A stretch of 64,000 nt of DNA from Hydractinia symbiolongicarpus (lineage: Eukaryota; Cnidaria; Hydrozoa; Anthoathecata; Hydractiniidae), in assembly GCF_029227915.1 (NCBI RefSeq), contig NC_079876.1, positions 23,622,001-23,686,000 of the forward strand, written 5' to 3'. The notes below the pieces were generated by a model that did not search any database, was not told where the DNA came from, and worked only from the letters and a program-made list of their open reading frames with translations. The translations under genes were made by a program, and so were the position numbers. Of this stretch, positions 27,211 through 38,732 are shown one piece after another (positions within the stretch are counted from its first letter, which is position 1; every line of letters starts with the position of its first letter).

Positions 27211-28495
27211 AGGCTAGACATGCTGCATATACTCTCATCAATCAAAACAGACTTGTGCTTTTACGCTTTTCATCTTTTTTGTTACGTGATGTGCGCTGAC
27301 GTCAGCATTTTATTGTTGGTTTTTTAAAAACAAAATTAACTCTTATTGGATGTTTTTGATGAAGTAGATAGCAGTTATAACAGTGCGTAAATAGAAGAAA
27401 GCCACAAATTGTTTGATTTGGATGTCATGTTTGATGACATATATACGTTCAATTCGTTCCCAAAGATGAAGGAGATATGCTTCGTGAGAACGAGGTTGAC
27501 ATGTGCGCGTATGTTAAATCAAGCGCTGCAATGAAGGTTATGTCCATTAAAAATTTTGCACGTTATCAATCTCAACTAACACGTTTTGCTTCATATATGA
27601 GAATTATCAGTTCAAAAGTTACGTTTATCTTTAGCTAATTGACATTGCGAACCTAAAAGCGTGATTGGTGCTAGTTATTGGTAGGAATTATCCGAAATTA
27701 GGAATTATCAAATATCCGAAAAAATATGTCTACGAAAACTGAGAGTAGTAAAAGAGGGAAATTTATAAATCGATTTGATTGGTTGAAATTGAGGCTATTC
27801 TATGTCTTATCTGCAGCACCCCCTGCACTCATTCCAGCGAGTCTGACTTTGCTGTGTTTACCACCAGTGCATTTTTTACCTTGTAACCATCAGCGTTAAA
27901 GATATCTCGCAATTTGTACTTTGAAAGTATCATTGGTAGGTGCGTTTTCTTCCAGTGTGCAGTCATCTCTGGTGTGCATGAGTTTGCTTTACCTGACACC
28001 ATCTTAAATGTGACATTATTCCGTGCCTTCCATTTGTCAACCTATCCATTCAATGCTTTAAAATCATTTTACCTAGTGTATTTGCTAAATCACTTGTTTT
28101 CTCTTGAAGGACTAGTGCACTTACAGGTATGTTATTCGATCTAAGAGACATAAACCACTTAAAACAGCTTTGCCTAAGTTTTCATGATTTCCTGCTTTGA
28201 CATTCTTTCTTCTCAAGCTAATCGTTCCAGAGGAAAATGCAGCAATTATCTTCTCTTTACTTGCAGGTAAATGTCATGTGGGATAGTGCTTCTTGGCACA
28301 CTATACTTTTGAGCTTCTAATGACTTAAGTAAGTTGTCCACTTTCTATTTCTTGTAACACCTTCATTTTTTTTCGATGGAAGTTTTTTTTTTTGGCGAAG
28401 TCCACTTTTTCTTGTTATAAATTCGAATACATGCTTTTGGTAAACTTGAAACTTTCGAATGTTCAAAACGTTCGAATTTCGAGTTAGAGATCGAC

Positions 28496-28898
28496 ATGGA
28501 TTGTTTCTTATTTCAAAAAGAATTGCCAGTGCTTGTGCAAGAATATGAAGTAAACACGTTTGTGATAGGCTACCATGAGTATCGCGAATCATGGACTCCT
28601 ATCGTTGGAGACTTCTTACAATACCAAATAACGCAAGACAATGCTGTAGATAAATGTGCAGTAGCAGGGATGAATAAAGATAGAGTTGTTGAACACTTGA
28701 TAAAAGGGAAAAGCAGGAAAATTGCTGTGTTCTTTTTTCTGAGAGCAGATGTTTGCAATATGCCAACAGTGGAAATAAATGGAAAGGCTGTAAACAAAGG
28801 GAAATGGAAAGGGAATGGAAGTTCCCTTTACAATAACGTTCACTGATAGTAAGCAAATGTTAAGCAAACTAAAAGAAGTTTTTGAAAATTGTGATGTT
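28496..28898 (+). pseudogene. HIRAN-like domain ORF, frameshifted
   Basis: The frame begins at ATG 28496 and contains VIGYHEYRESWTPIVGDFLQ, then NAVDKCAVAG, then FFFLRAD and a GKAVNKG block. This series resembles a HIRAN-like domain that I associate with repeat-borne ORFs in cnidarian genomes. Around 28800-28815 an extra base shifts the frame: the current frame ends at 28846, while the next frame continues as GMEVPFTITFTDSKQML and onward to a stop near 28900, as the family pattern would predict. It is best read as a recently decayed copy. The domain assignment is by pattern memory only. Confidence 0.45.
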
Positions 28899-30648
28899 TA
28901 ATTGAAAAAAAATGTTTTTTAATACACGAATAATTTTCTTATTTTCCAGAATTCTACATCAATAACTGTCCGAAATATCGAGGGTATTCATTTGAAGGAA
29001 TGTTTGAAAAATCGGGGAATTCGAAAAACCGAAGTTCGAAAAATCCGAGGGAATATAAAAGGCGTCTAGGGACCAAAGAAATAATTCGAAAAATTGTGGA
29101 ATTTCAATAATCCCTTTTTCGAAAAATTGGGATTGAATTGTAATTCATTCGGTGTGAATGTCGGAGTGGATTTCCTTCCATATTTTTGTATTAATTTATA
29201 TGGTATCAAGGCATGACAAAATGCTTTGCTTAAAGGATAAATTGAAAAAATCCGTTTTTTCAATTAAAATAATAAACCGAAAAAAATTGTGTTTTGCTGT
29301 TTCTTAAATAAACAACGCATTCTTTTTATCACCTCCATGATCTTATTTTCTTACAAAACTCAAATTATTGAACGTTCCAAACAAGAAGCGTTTCTATATG
29401 TTTATATCATGGCCGACTTAATTTACAGTCCACAAAGTGTGCAAATTGAATGTGGAGCTTTGGTGCAATACGATTGATGTTGAATTCTTTTTTTAACAAT
29501 CACAAAATTAAACAAATAAAAAAATAAAAAAAGAAATATCGCTAATATATACAAAGCATTTTAAAATTCTAAAAAATGTGGTTAAAAAAAGAATGTTTCA
29601 ACTGTCGTACAGCTGCTAAAAAATATTTAGTTAACGGAGTTAGGGATGCAAGTTGAAATGTTAAAAAAGAAGAAGAAAAGAAAGAAAAGGGTACCAGCAT
29701 TGAGCATATTTTAGGCACATTTTATGGAAACACAGATGTGGGTGCAGCTATATGTTTGTATCACGAGAGGAATACTTTCGAAAAAAGGATTCATTGAATA
29801 AAAAATTCACATTTGTTTTAAAATACCAAAAATCAAGAAATATATTAAGACAAACTATACAGAAACATAAATACACGTGAAATACGTTTTGCAAAACACA
29901 AAAAACGCGCTAAACGAAGACGACCAGTGAAAAAAAATGGTCAAGTACGAATCACAACATACACGCTAATTTCTGATCTTAATTTTATAGCCTGACTTGA
30001 TCTGATTTTGTTTTTGTTCATAATATCACGAACACCACATCAAATCTTAATTTTTTCTTAGATTTCTTCGAAATTTGTGCTTATACAAAAATAGGCGATT
30101 TTTTGTTACCAATTAAGACCGAGAAACGCCCACAAACAATCATTCGTTTGAGAGACTATTAAAAGACAATTTCCATTTAGAATTGTTTTTATTTTTGAAA
30201 ACAATAGTACTGTCCTTACTTTGTTCTAAATTATTCTTATATACATAAAACAAGTGTAATACACACACAACAAGCGCTAGCATTAAACACAATTGATCAT
30301 TCAGTTTGCAAGTCGCACAAAGTATTACGAAGATAGTGTTACGTTGATATACTAAGTGCAGCGATCAAGAGTAACTTCCAACTGAACAACTGCCTTCCAG
30401 TTTCAAAAAGTAAAAATTCGTCTCGACAATGAAAGCCGGAGATAGCAGCTAGCATTTCTACATATGGGTAGCTGCACTCTAGGAGCAAAATACAAAATTA
30501 ACCTTGTAATTTGTTAATTTAACTACAAAATATATACAGGAGTGTGTAAGGACACGTTCAGTTTACACATTACTTGGATTTTTTCGAGTTTTTAAGAAAG
30601 CGTATTTCATCATCAGAGGTTTGGAGTTTAGGTTGGTAGCTAAAAGAT

Positions 30649-30661
30649 TTTATTTTTTATT
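30649..30661 (-). terminator. Candidate polyadenylation signals of TRIM-like gene 1
   Basis: On the minus strand two overlapping AATAAA hexamers lie about 300 bases downstream of the stop codon at 30962-30964. They are the nearest canonical hexamers I noticed and fit a 3' UTR of about 320 bases. No transcript data are available to confirm them. Confidence 0.4.
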
Positions 30662-30961
30662 TCAGCAGAAATATAATCTGATCATAAATCAATTTTTTAA
30701 ATTTTGGTGAGTGTTTAGTAACAAAATGTAATGTTTGTCTAAGTTTTACATCGATTTGGTACACATTTGGTTTTTAAATAAAGTTTCCAAATTCTAGTAG
30801 CCTAAAAAATAGACAACGACTTGATGCACACTTCAGCAAAAGAATCATTCAACTTATTATTTGAAAGACCTTTAAGCAGGGCAGTGTTCTCTCCTAATAG
30901 CTGCTTTATAGGAAGCAGCAGCTGTAGGAGAATAGGAGATGGAATTAGAGGAGGTATAAAG

Positions 30962-33900
30962 TTACTTACTTAAGAAGTCGCTGTCAAGAAAAGAACTGTC
31001 GTCATATTGCAACATATCAACTTCTGATGACTTCACATTTTCTGCCGTCTGCAATCAAAAGTAAAATTATAATGCATAAATTAGCGATTCAAATTTTGAA
31101 AATGTTTTTGAGTAAAATTCTAACTTTTCTAGCTATTTTCACACTTGTAAAGTGTAGAGTACACAAGGTACTGGAGAGCTGCGGCTGGCGCTCTCCACCG
31201 CTGCATTATTGCGTGGACTTTAAAACAGTTGTTTAAAATAATTTAAAAAGGTTTTAAACTTCGAATATGAAATAATTAATAGAATAATTTTCTTCAGATA
31301 TAAGATAGAGAAATGGAAAAATGTATTCTTAATGAAACAGATCAATAAAACATGCAAACAAAATGCAGGACTTACAGGTAACTGCGGGTTGCTATTTCCA
31401 CTCAACTTAGATATGTCTTGAAAATAGAAGTTATCTGTAGTAGGTGCTGCAAAAGAAAAGTAGAAGAAATAATATATACTATATATATTAGTCATATTTT
31501 ATCTCACACGAATCCAGACGACAAATACGAATCCTTAACCCTTTAATTGCAATCCCAAATTCAACACACACCGCGGCACCTTTTCACCTTCGATCTACTT
31601 TGTAGACATAACAAAAATTTCCACTAGCAACGGTGTCATTGCTCGTTAAATTCGAATCTCCTTTGACACAAAGAGTAGTTAAGCCAACCGAGCAGGAATG
31701 AAAGTTTGATGAAATACGTGACGACATACTGTTGACCCTTTCTATTTCGAATCTCTATAATTACCACATCTCTAAATTCGAACAAATTTAAAGCTATCCT
31801 GAAATTATCTTATAAATAATATGCGATGATACATGTTGCGATGAAGGTTTCAACGTGACCTGATGTCAAAAGTTAAAAATGGTGGCATGATGTAAAAAAT
31901 CAACAAAGTAGAATAGAGAAAATAAACTGACACAGAGTTTTATATATTTAACAAAACAATTACACAAAAACAGAGATGTGACAGAACTTAGAGAAGTAAA
32001 TTGCTAGCTCGAAAGTTTTGAAATATATTGTTAGGTAACCAGCTAGCTACACACGCATTTTTGCATGCTTTAAATTGCCTGAGTTTTGTGGCATATAAAA
32101 TTATTTACTTAAAAATTTATGGACAAGTTAGCTTTTATTTATTTTACACTAGCATGCCGTGTAGTAACGCACTTGTACCCACCATTTTGTTTTTTAGAGG
32201 AGGGATTCGCAGAAAACCCACAGCTGGTTGTTGTTGTTGTTCTTATTGTTGCAACACGTATGCCTTGTGAAGAATCTTGTTGACATTTCTCGGAAAAAAC
32301 ATTTTTTGCGTAGTCCATGTATCATCTATCATGGCATATTACCTTTAAAAAGCTTTTATATTTTTCTTTCTGTAATTCGGATTTCTTTACTTCAAAAACT
32401 TCCATAATTAGAATAAAAGTCTTTCCAAAAAATTCTCTCTGCGATTCGAATGTAGTGTTATCAGCATCAAAGTTGGGATTTTTGATAATTTGGTCTATAC
32501 TAGTTAAATTGTTTTTTCTCTTTGTTCTTTTTGCGCAATTTGGTCAAAATCAAAATATACAGAATTCTCCAACTCGAATTTTAAATTTTGTTTACAAGAT
32601 TCGAATTAGAGACAGAGCCAACCGTATTTTCATTAGCAGGGATTGAAAAAATGTCTCGTTTTTCGTCCCCCAATCAAAAAAATAATTTGAGATTGTCGAT
32701 TTCACCTAATCTAAACGGACTCTATGTCACTTCTTCATAATGAAACACCGTATACTTTCTCTCAACGAATAAGTAAATATGTCCGAAAAAATATGGAAAA
32801 AATAAACGAAACTAACAGCGTTTTAAAAATAGATGAAACTTGAGAGAACTCGGAAATAAATATTTTAAGTGCAAAATCGATTTAGCAAATTGAGACAGAA
32901 GTAAAAAAGAATTCTTCGGTTTTCTTGTGATTTCTAAACTTTTTTAACAACAACTAAGGCTGGTTCTGATTCCTGGGAGAGTTGCAACGCCAACATTTCA
33001 CACAACATTACTTTAATAAACCAAATCCCTATTAAATAATTTATAGTGTTGTGCTTAGTGTACGAAAGTTATTTTCGTGTCCCTCGATAAATTAAATTTC
33101 GTTACCTGTTTTACCAAACTCAAAGAATGAATCATATGACTTTACATCAATGTTGTCAAGTTTACGCGCAGTAGTGGAAGTACGCGATGACATTCTTGTG
33201 GAATCAGAGGTAAATGCACCAGGTGTGTTAAATGGTGACCAAAAACTTGAATCAAACCCAGATGCTCCTGTAGTTCCAAATGTTAGAGCACGTGTAGTGA
33301 AATGGTTAGGTGCATTTGTTGAGCCAAGCGTAGATGAACCAGTGGATCCAAAAGAAGAACCAACACCAAATGCTCCTGCAGTTCCAAATGTAGGAGCACG
33401 TGTAGTGAAAGGGTTAGGTGGATTTGTTGAGCCAAACGTAGATGAACCACCAATGGATCCAAAAGAAGAACCAACACCAAATGCTCCTGCAGTTCCAAAT
33501 GTTGGAGCACGTGTAGTGAAAGGGCTAGGTGCATTTGTTGAGCCGAATGTAGATGAACCAGTGGATCCAAAAGAAGAACCAGCACCAAATGCTCCTGCAG
33601 TTCCAAATGTAGGCGCACTTGTGAAACCAAAACCAGTGAAATCAAAAGAAGTTAAAGCGGTAGCAGAACTTGATGCAATGTTTGGATATCCAAAACGTGT
33701 TTTCTAAATATATGTCAATAAAAATAATATGACAATGTGTGTTGAGGTTTAATCTCATCAAAAGAACACATTTTACCCAACGCCACATTGTATATGTCCA
33801 GGACAAGCATTTGGAACTATTTTGTGTATAATCCTTCTCTTGTGTAGTTTTAGCCTAAATTTTATTGCTTTCAAACATGGTCATATCACATCAACAAATT

Positions 33901-36858
33901 GTGGGTATGTGCTTTTTTATTGATTTTTTGGGTTGCATAATTACTAGCTCGGTTGCTAGGATAGTTTTAATATACAACTACTAACTAACTAACTAACTAA
34001 CGACGTTCGAAATGGTACATTTCCACGTCATTAACTAGCTTTTATAACAAAAAAAAAGTTTAATTTTAGAAAACGGTTCCTCGGGGATCCAACCAGCACT
34101 GCGGAATGTCATCGCGTTTAAGTACAACACGCTAATCAACTGGGGTATTGCGACAGAACAAATTTGTGAATACAGGGAACAAAGTATAAAAGCCAATTTG
34201 TAAAACTGAGTTGTTATTAGAATAGATTCAAAAGAAAAAACAGAATGAAATTGTGAATACTTGATTTTCTTAAAAATAAAGCTTGATATAAAAAAGTAAA
34301 AAAACATTTCATATATTCTTGATGGGGGCTTTCTTTTAACAAAAAGATTGCAGTTCCAAAATAAAAGATAAAGTTATTTATGTGTTATTGTTATGCGCTG
34401 TTCAAGTTATTCGATTTACTTCTGGATGATATTGCGTAATTCCTTGTGGACCAGAACATGTCTTTAGACAACCATTTATTTGTAATGGCGAGTTTGTGCA
34501 GAGCAGGTTTGCCTTCCCTCCCACTATCCTAAACATTAATTTACAGTCAAGTGGAGCTATTTCAATCCAAATTTGACGGGCGAGGCAACGGAGTTACCCA
34601 GGAAATAAAAATAAAACAAAATAGTTAAGCAAAACACTCACCTGTTTAAGGAATGGAATATCTAAAAACAACGCTCTGAGATTAATACTCTAGGACAGTA
34701 ACATTTTAAGCAATGTTTGTTAGAACAGCAATTCGACAAATCAAAACATTTTTTCGAGCTGGTATTAATGTCTTTGTTGATCGGCCCTTTTTCCTCTCAA
34801 CTATAACCTAGCTTAACGCGATATAATAGTTGTTACATCTCTATGCCTAGCTACATTACAAGACACGCACAGCATTTCTCTGATATGCTGCTAAACATTT
34901 TGGGCAGACGATTACTCCAAGTGAACTTACAAAACTACAGCTATGGTACGCTAGAGTAGACATTGGAATCTGTAAGATATTTTAAAACTTACCAGACTTT
35001 AAAATTTTCGATAAATTAAAAATGTTATAATCTTGTAAACGTAGTTCCTGAAAACAAAACAAAAAAAAAAAGAAATAAACAGACAAGCAAGGAATATAAA
35101 TGAACACATAAGAACGAAAAATAAATATTACCTCCACAGAAAAATGTTTGTATTCATCCATTGGCTGAATGCATTGAAATCGTGCCTTGACAGTACTTTC
35201 AGTACTTGTTACAGGCTATATAAAGAAAAAAAACAAAAAGAGGGAATCAAGGACGTTGCATTCAGACACTGTTGAAGCATTAACACTAAAAAACAAACCT
35301 TAAAACGTGCTTTAAATGTCCCTTTAGCTGAAGAACGAAGAAGAACTATAAAAAAACCATTAATTAACCATGAATTCGTAAGTAACTTTTCTAATTTTTT
35401 ATTCAACAATATACATATAGGTAAAATAAGTACGAAAATCGTGAATATCAACAGATAGCAACAAGAAAAAAAAACCTTTTTTGAGATTCTCTGAAGCAGT
35501 TTTTTCCCATCGCACATATTGATTTAAACTGTCATTCAAAGGTATTTCTTGAAAAGTAACACTTAATTTTCCAAGGGGATTACATTCAAACGTATTATCT
35601 TCAACATCTTTTAGCACAGCTTGCATTTGGGGGACATTTTGTGGAATTAAACTCTTCAGTCTTTCTGCAATGTTGACTTTACCAGCGACAATAAAATAAT
35701 CTCCTTTGCTCTTCACCTTCTCAAAATAACGTGAAATCACATTGCTTACTTTCGATGATTCGTCAAAAATTTCGACTTCTGCTTTTAGCCGATTAACAAA
35801 ATGTTGCCATTCGTCGAGAATCCTTTTCTTTTCATCCTCCAGAAAGGTAAAGTATTTGCTAAGCCGTGTTTGCACGCGTCTGTCTAGCTCAGTACTAAAC
35901 TCATCCATTGACATTTTGATATCATCGATTTGCTTGTGACAGCCTTGAATCAAAATCTTCGCTCTTTGTCGTTTCTTTTCGCCATCTTCTACTTGCTTTA
36001 AAAGACTATGCTTTATTTTCCCAGCTTCTGTTTGTATTGTGTCACTTTTATGACCTACATGGGTTCGATGCTGGCAATATCTGCAGATGTATGCACCATC
36101 ACAATCAGAGCAAATCACATTAGCTATGCTGCGATGACTTGTACAAAAAGGTAGGATGGTTTGTGCTCTCCTGTGAAATATGATTGGGGTGTAATCAGCA
36201 TCAACGCAATCATGTGAAAGCCAACAATCATCGCAAGTGTTGGTTTGACATTTTGTACATGACCTCGTCACGGATGATTTACAATTGGAACTTTCTTCGC
36301 ACAAATACTTTGTGTTCTCATGTGACCTAAAATATCATTTATATCATTTTTTTTAGTTATTAAAATAAACCATTCAAAGTAAAGTTTTGGTACATGTAAA
36401 TATTGAAAATAGTTGGTTCCTATGGCATTGGGAAGTAAGTTTGCAATAGGTCTTCCGAAAGAATCGCAGGAAATTAAAATTAATTAGTGACAATCAAGAC
36501 TACAAAGTTTGCAAGGAGCAACACATTAAGTAATTGTTCCTATAGCGTAGGACGGAATTTAAAAGAACTCTGCAATTGACGAAAATACTCACAGACTTTT
36601 CACAACAGCCGACATATTGTGATTTGTTGCAAGAGAGTTTGTAGTTTCACTGGATTCTAATGATGTCTCTTCTTCACAGAGTTCTTCAGGACATTGTATG
36701 GTAGCGCTCCCATTATGTCTAAACACCAGCAAGCCATCAAGACATTCTTTACAAAAGGTATCGTTACAATCTAAAATTTTTGGTTCCTCTAATGTTTGAC
36801 TGCAGTAGCTACATTTAACAGCGTCAAGTAAGTGCAAGTTTTCTGTTGATAAATTCAT
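30962..36858 (-). CDS. TRIM-like gene 1: RING, B-boxes, coiled coil and FG repeats
   Basis: Nine minus-strand exons: 36593-36858, 35476-36326, 35299-35345, 35132-35215, 34993-35047, 34642-34661, 33106-33703, 31376-31446 and 30962-31048. Every junction is GT-AG with matching phase, and the total is 693 codons (692 residues). RING at residues 16-61 has C16, C19, C31, C36, C39, C56 and C61; the expected His is Asp33, and the last Cys pair is spaced CPEELC rather than CxxC. B-box1-like and B-box2 (PFCTSHRSIANVICSDC, CRYCQHRTHVGH) lie at about 98-180. A charged coiled coil runs to about 290. Then come the CIQPMDEYKHFSVE-ELRLQDY module, a 20-bp microexon (DIPFLKQ), about 200 residues with 15 FG motifs, and an acidic Phe-rich tail ending FLDSDFLSK. 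RING/B-box proteins are typically E3 ligases; activity is uncertain given Asp33. It is paralogous to the next two genes. Confidence 0.82.
33106..33703 (-). other. FG-repeat exon of TRIM-like gene 1
   Basis: This 598-bp exon starts at a TTTAG acceptor and ends at a CAG|GTAACG donor. Read on the minus strand it gives KTRFGYPN, then three 36-37-residue units containing RAPTFGTAGAFGVGSSFGST and STFGSTNAPNPF, then a degenerate fourth unit and a non-repetitive end (SYDSFFEFGKT). Spacers are rich in Ser, Thr, Gly, Ala and Asn with almost no acidic residues, as in FG nucleoporin domains. There is no ATG to start a frame here. The plus strand is open too, but the minus reading is the one compatible with flanking exon phases. 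Confidence 0.8.
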
Positions 36859-38732
36859 TTTGTTTTAATACTAAACAGACCGTGTAAATCTTCAATAAAC
36901 AAATTAAAATAAATATCCCTGATGCAGCTGTCAAACCTAGTTTCAATGTTGAAGTAAATCCAAAAATTTACATTCAGATAATGATGGCCGTACGACCATA
37001 TCTATCTGACTGTCAGCCAAAATGCTAGCAACAAGTAGTGACGTGTCACTGTGGATCTTCCATGGGAAGTAACAAAGAAGCGACTAGTAACAAAACAATT
37101 CTAACAACAAAAACTCTAATTGTAAGAAAAAATAAACGGTGCAATTTTAAAGAAATAATTATGTACATTAATCACAATTTTAACATGCATCATACATCAT
37201 ATGAAAAAATTATATATTTATATATATAATAGATAGATACATATACAAAACGTAAACCAGTTAATTCGATTAAAATTGACAAGAGGTTTTTTTAAACGCA
37301 TCGTCGTCATTAGTCACTTTCAATTTCCTCCTCTGTCAGCAACTTTATAACCTGCTTAAATTATATAACATGACTCTAACTTAGATGACTATCACAAAGG
37401 TTGGTTCCCAATCTTTAAATAATAATCCCAACATGGGACTCATAGTGAAAAATTGCAGTTACAAAAGAAGTGCGCTTAATAGAAGTCATTGTTGTGCGGA
37501 ACGACTGCTTAAAAACATTGATTCTTGTTTATAAGACATAGAACACAATATAAGATCAATAACACATTCTTATACTTTTTAAATAATAACTATTTCCTAT
37601 TTATTATTTACTTATTTACTGCATAAATTCCTCTATTTACATCTTTCAGGTTGTAAGACATATTAAGTCAAAATTGGTACAAAGAGGCAGAATTAAATAC
37701 GCATGATGCTTTGTGAGGGACATTACGTACATTCCACAATTTCACTTTCACGCAACGTTTTATGCATTTATTTTGCCAAAAATATTCTTGAATAAACAAC
37801 AAAGATTGAAATACAAAACTGTAGATTATTATAACTTGGACATTTTACTTCCACATTAGTATTTATCAACACAAAGAGATTACCATGTTGAAAAACCCAG
37901 TAAGAGACCCTATTAGACTACTGCTTATTAATAAACATAACATAATGCAAACTTTAAAAATTGACAAATCATTTGTTTCCATTCCTGGAACGTTAAAGTA
38001 AGTGTGGTGTATCATTTCGACAGATTGTTTCGACGAAATAACCAGAACATTTTATTATCATTTCGATAGATTGTTTCGACGAAATAAGAAGAACATTTTA
38101 TCATCATTTCGATAGATTGTTTCGACGAAATAACCAGAACATTTATTATCATTTTGATAGATTGTATCGACGAAATAACCAGAACATTTTATTTTCATTT
38201 CGAGAGCTTGTTTCCACGAAATAACCAGAACATTTTATTTTCATTTCGAGAACTTGTTACGACAAATTTCCGAGAACATTTGATCAAAGTTTAATGTCAA
38301 GTCAACTTGATAGACTACTGGTTACCACTTCGAAGAACGCACACGTCTTCCTGAAACGTGAATGTGTTAAGATAAACATTTATATTGTTTCCTAAGGCGT
38401 GTCTCATACATCGAAAACTACACGCTAAACATCTTTTGATTTTCCAATACTTCATATTTGGAAACATAGATTTTTATGAGACCAGAAATAACCTTCAACT
38501 TATTTGTCCTTTGTTCGCTTTGTATACGACTGTTTGTATGAGCGCTTTGGAAAGAAAAAATATTAATTTAAATATCACATTCTTCGATTTTAACTTTCAG
38601 TGTATAAAGGGAGGGAGTAAAATTTACACGTCACCTTGGCGTTCAGCTCACACTTTTGATATGTAAGTCATCCCTAAGTACAAGCTATATAATATAGCTA
38701 ATAAATGAATGAAAACCATTAAGAATTTCCTT
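36859..38732. other. Intergenic segment between TRIM-like genes 1 and 2
   Basis: This stretch contains the promoter side of gene 1 and the 3' side of gene 2. It holds a TA-rich tract near 37200, a 46-bp tandem array at 38005-38275 and no gene I can support. An open frame at 38385-38666 (plus) is conserved in the second copy, but only because the whole block is duplicated. Confidence 0.5.
38005..38275. repeat. 46-bp tandem repeat with TTTCGA dyads, copy A
   Basis: About six units of roughly 46 bp each contain CATTTCGATAGATTG then TTTCGACGAAATAACCAGAA. Each unit contains ATTTCG and CGAAAT arms facing each other, so every unit can form a small hairpin. The last two units are degraded. Confidence 0.8.

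Larger units (their letters stand above)
26093..30640. other. Intergenic DNA with repeat-derived pieces
   Basis: Between the finger gene and the end of TRIM-like gene 1 I see a 17-bp inverted repeat at 27164-27210, one TGACGTCA at 27297, a HIRAN-like frameshifted ORF at 28496 and TTCGAA-rich flanks. No other exon could be supported on either strand. Confidence 0.5.

Noticed and set aside
33150-33707. Plus-strand open frame of Pro/Val/Glu-rich repeats followed by an AATAAA-like signal
   Set aside because: It is antisense to the FG exon of gene 1. Only the minus strand reading links in phase to upstream and downstream exons, and no plus-strand start context or partner exon was found.
38385-38666. 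93-residue plus-strand frame also present at 44858-45139
   Set aside because: Its conservation is explained by the recent segmental duplication, and no domain or start context is evident.
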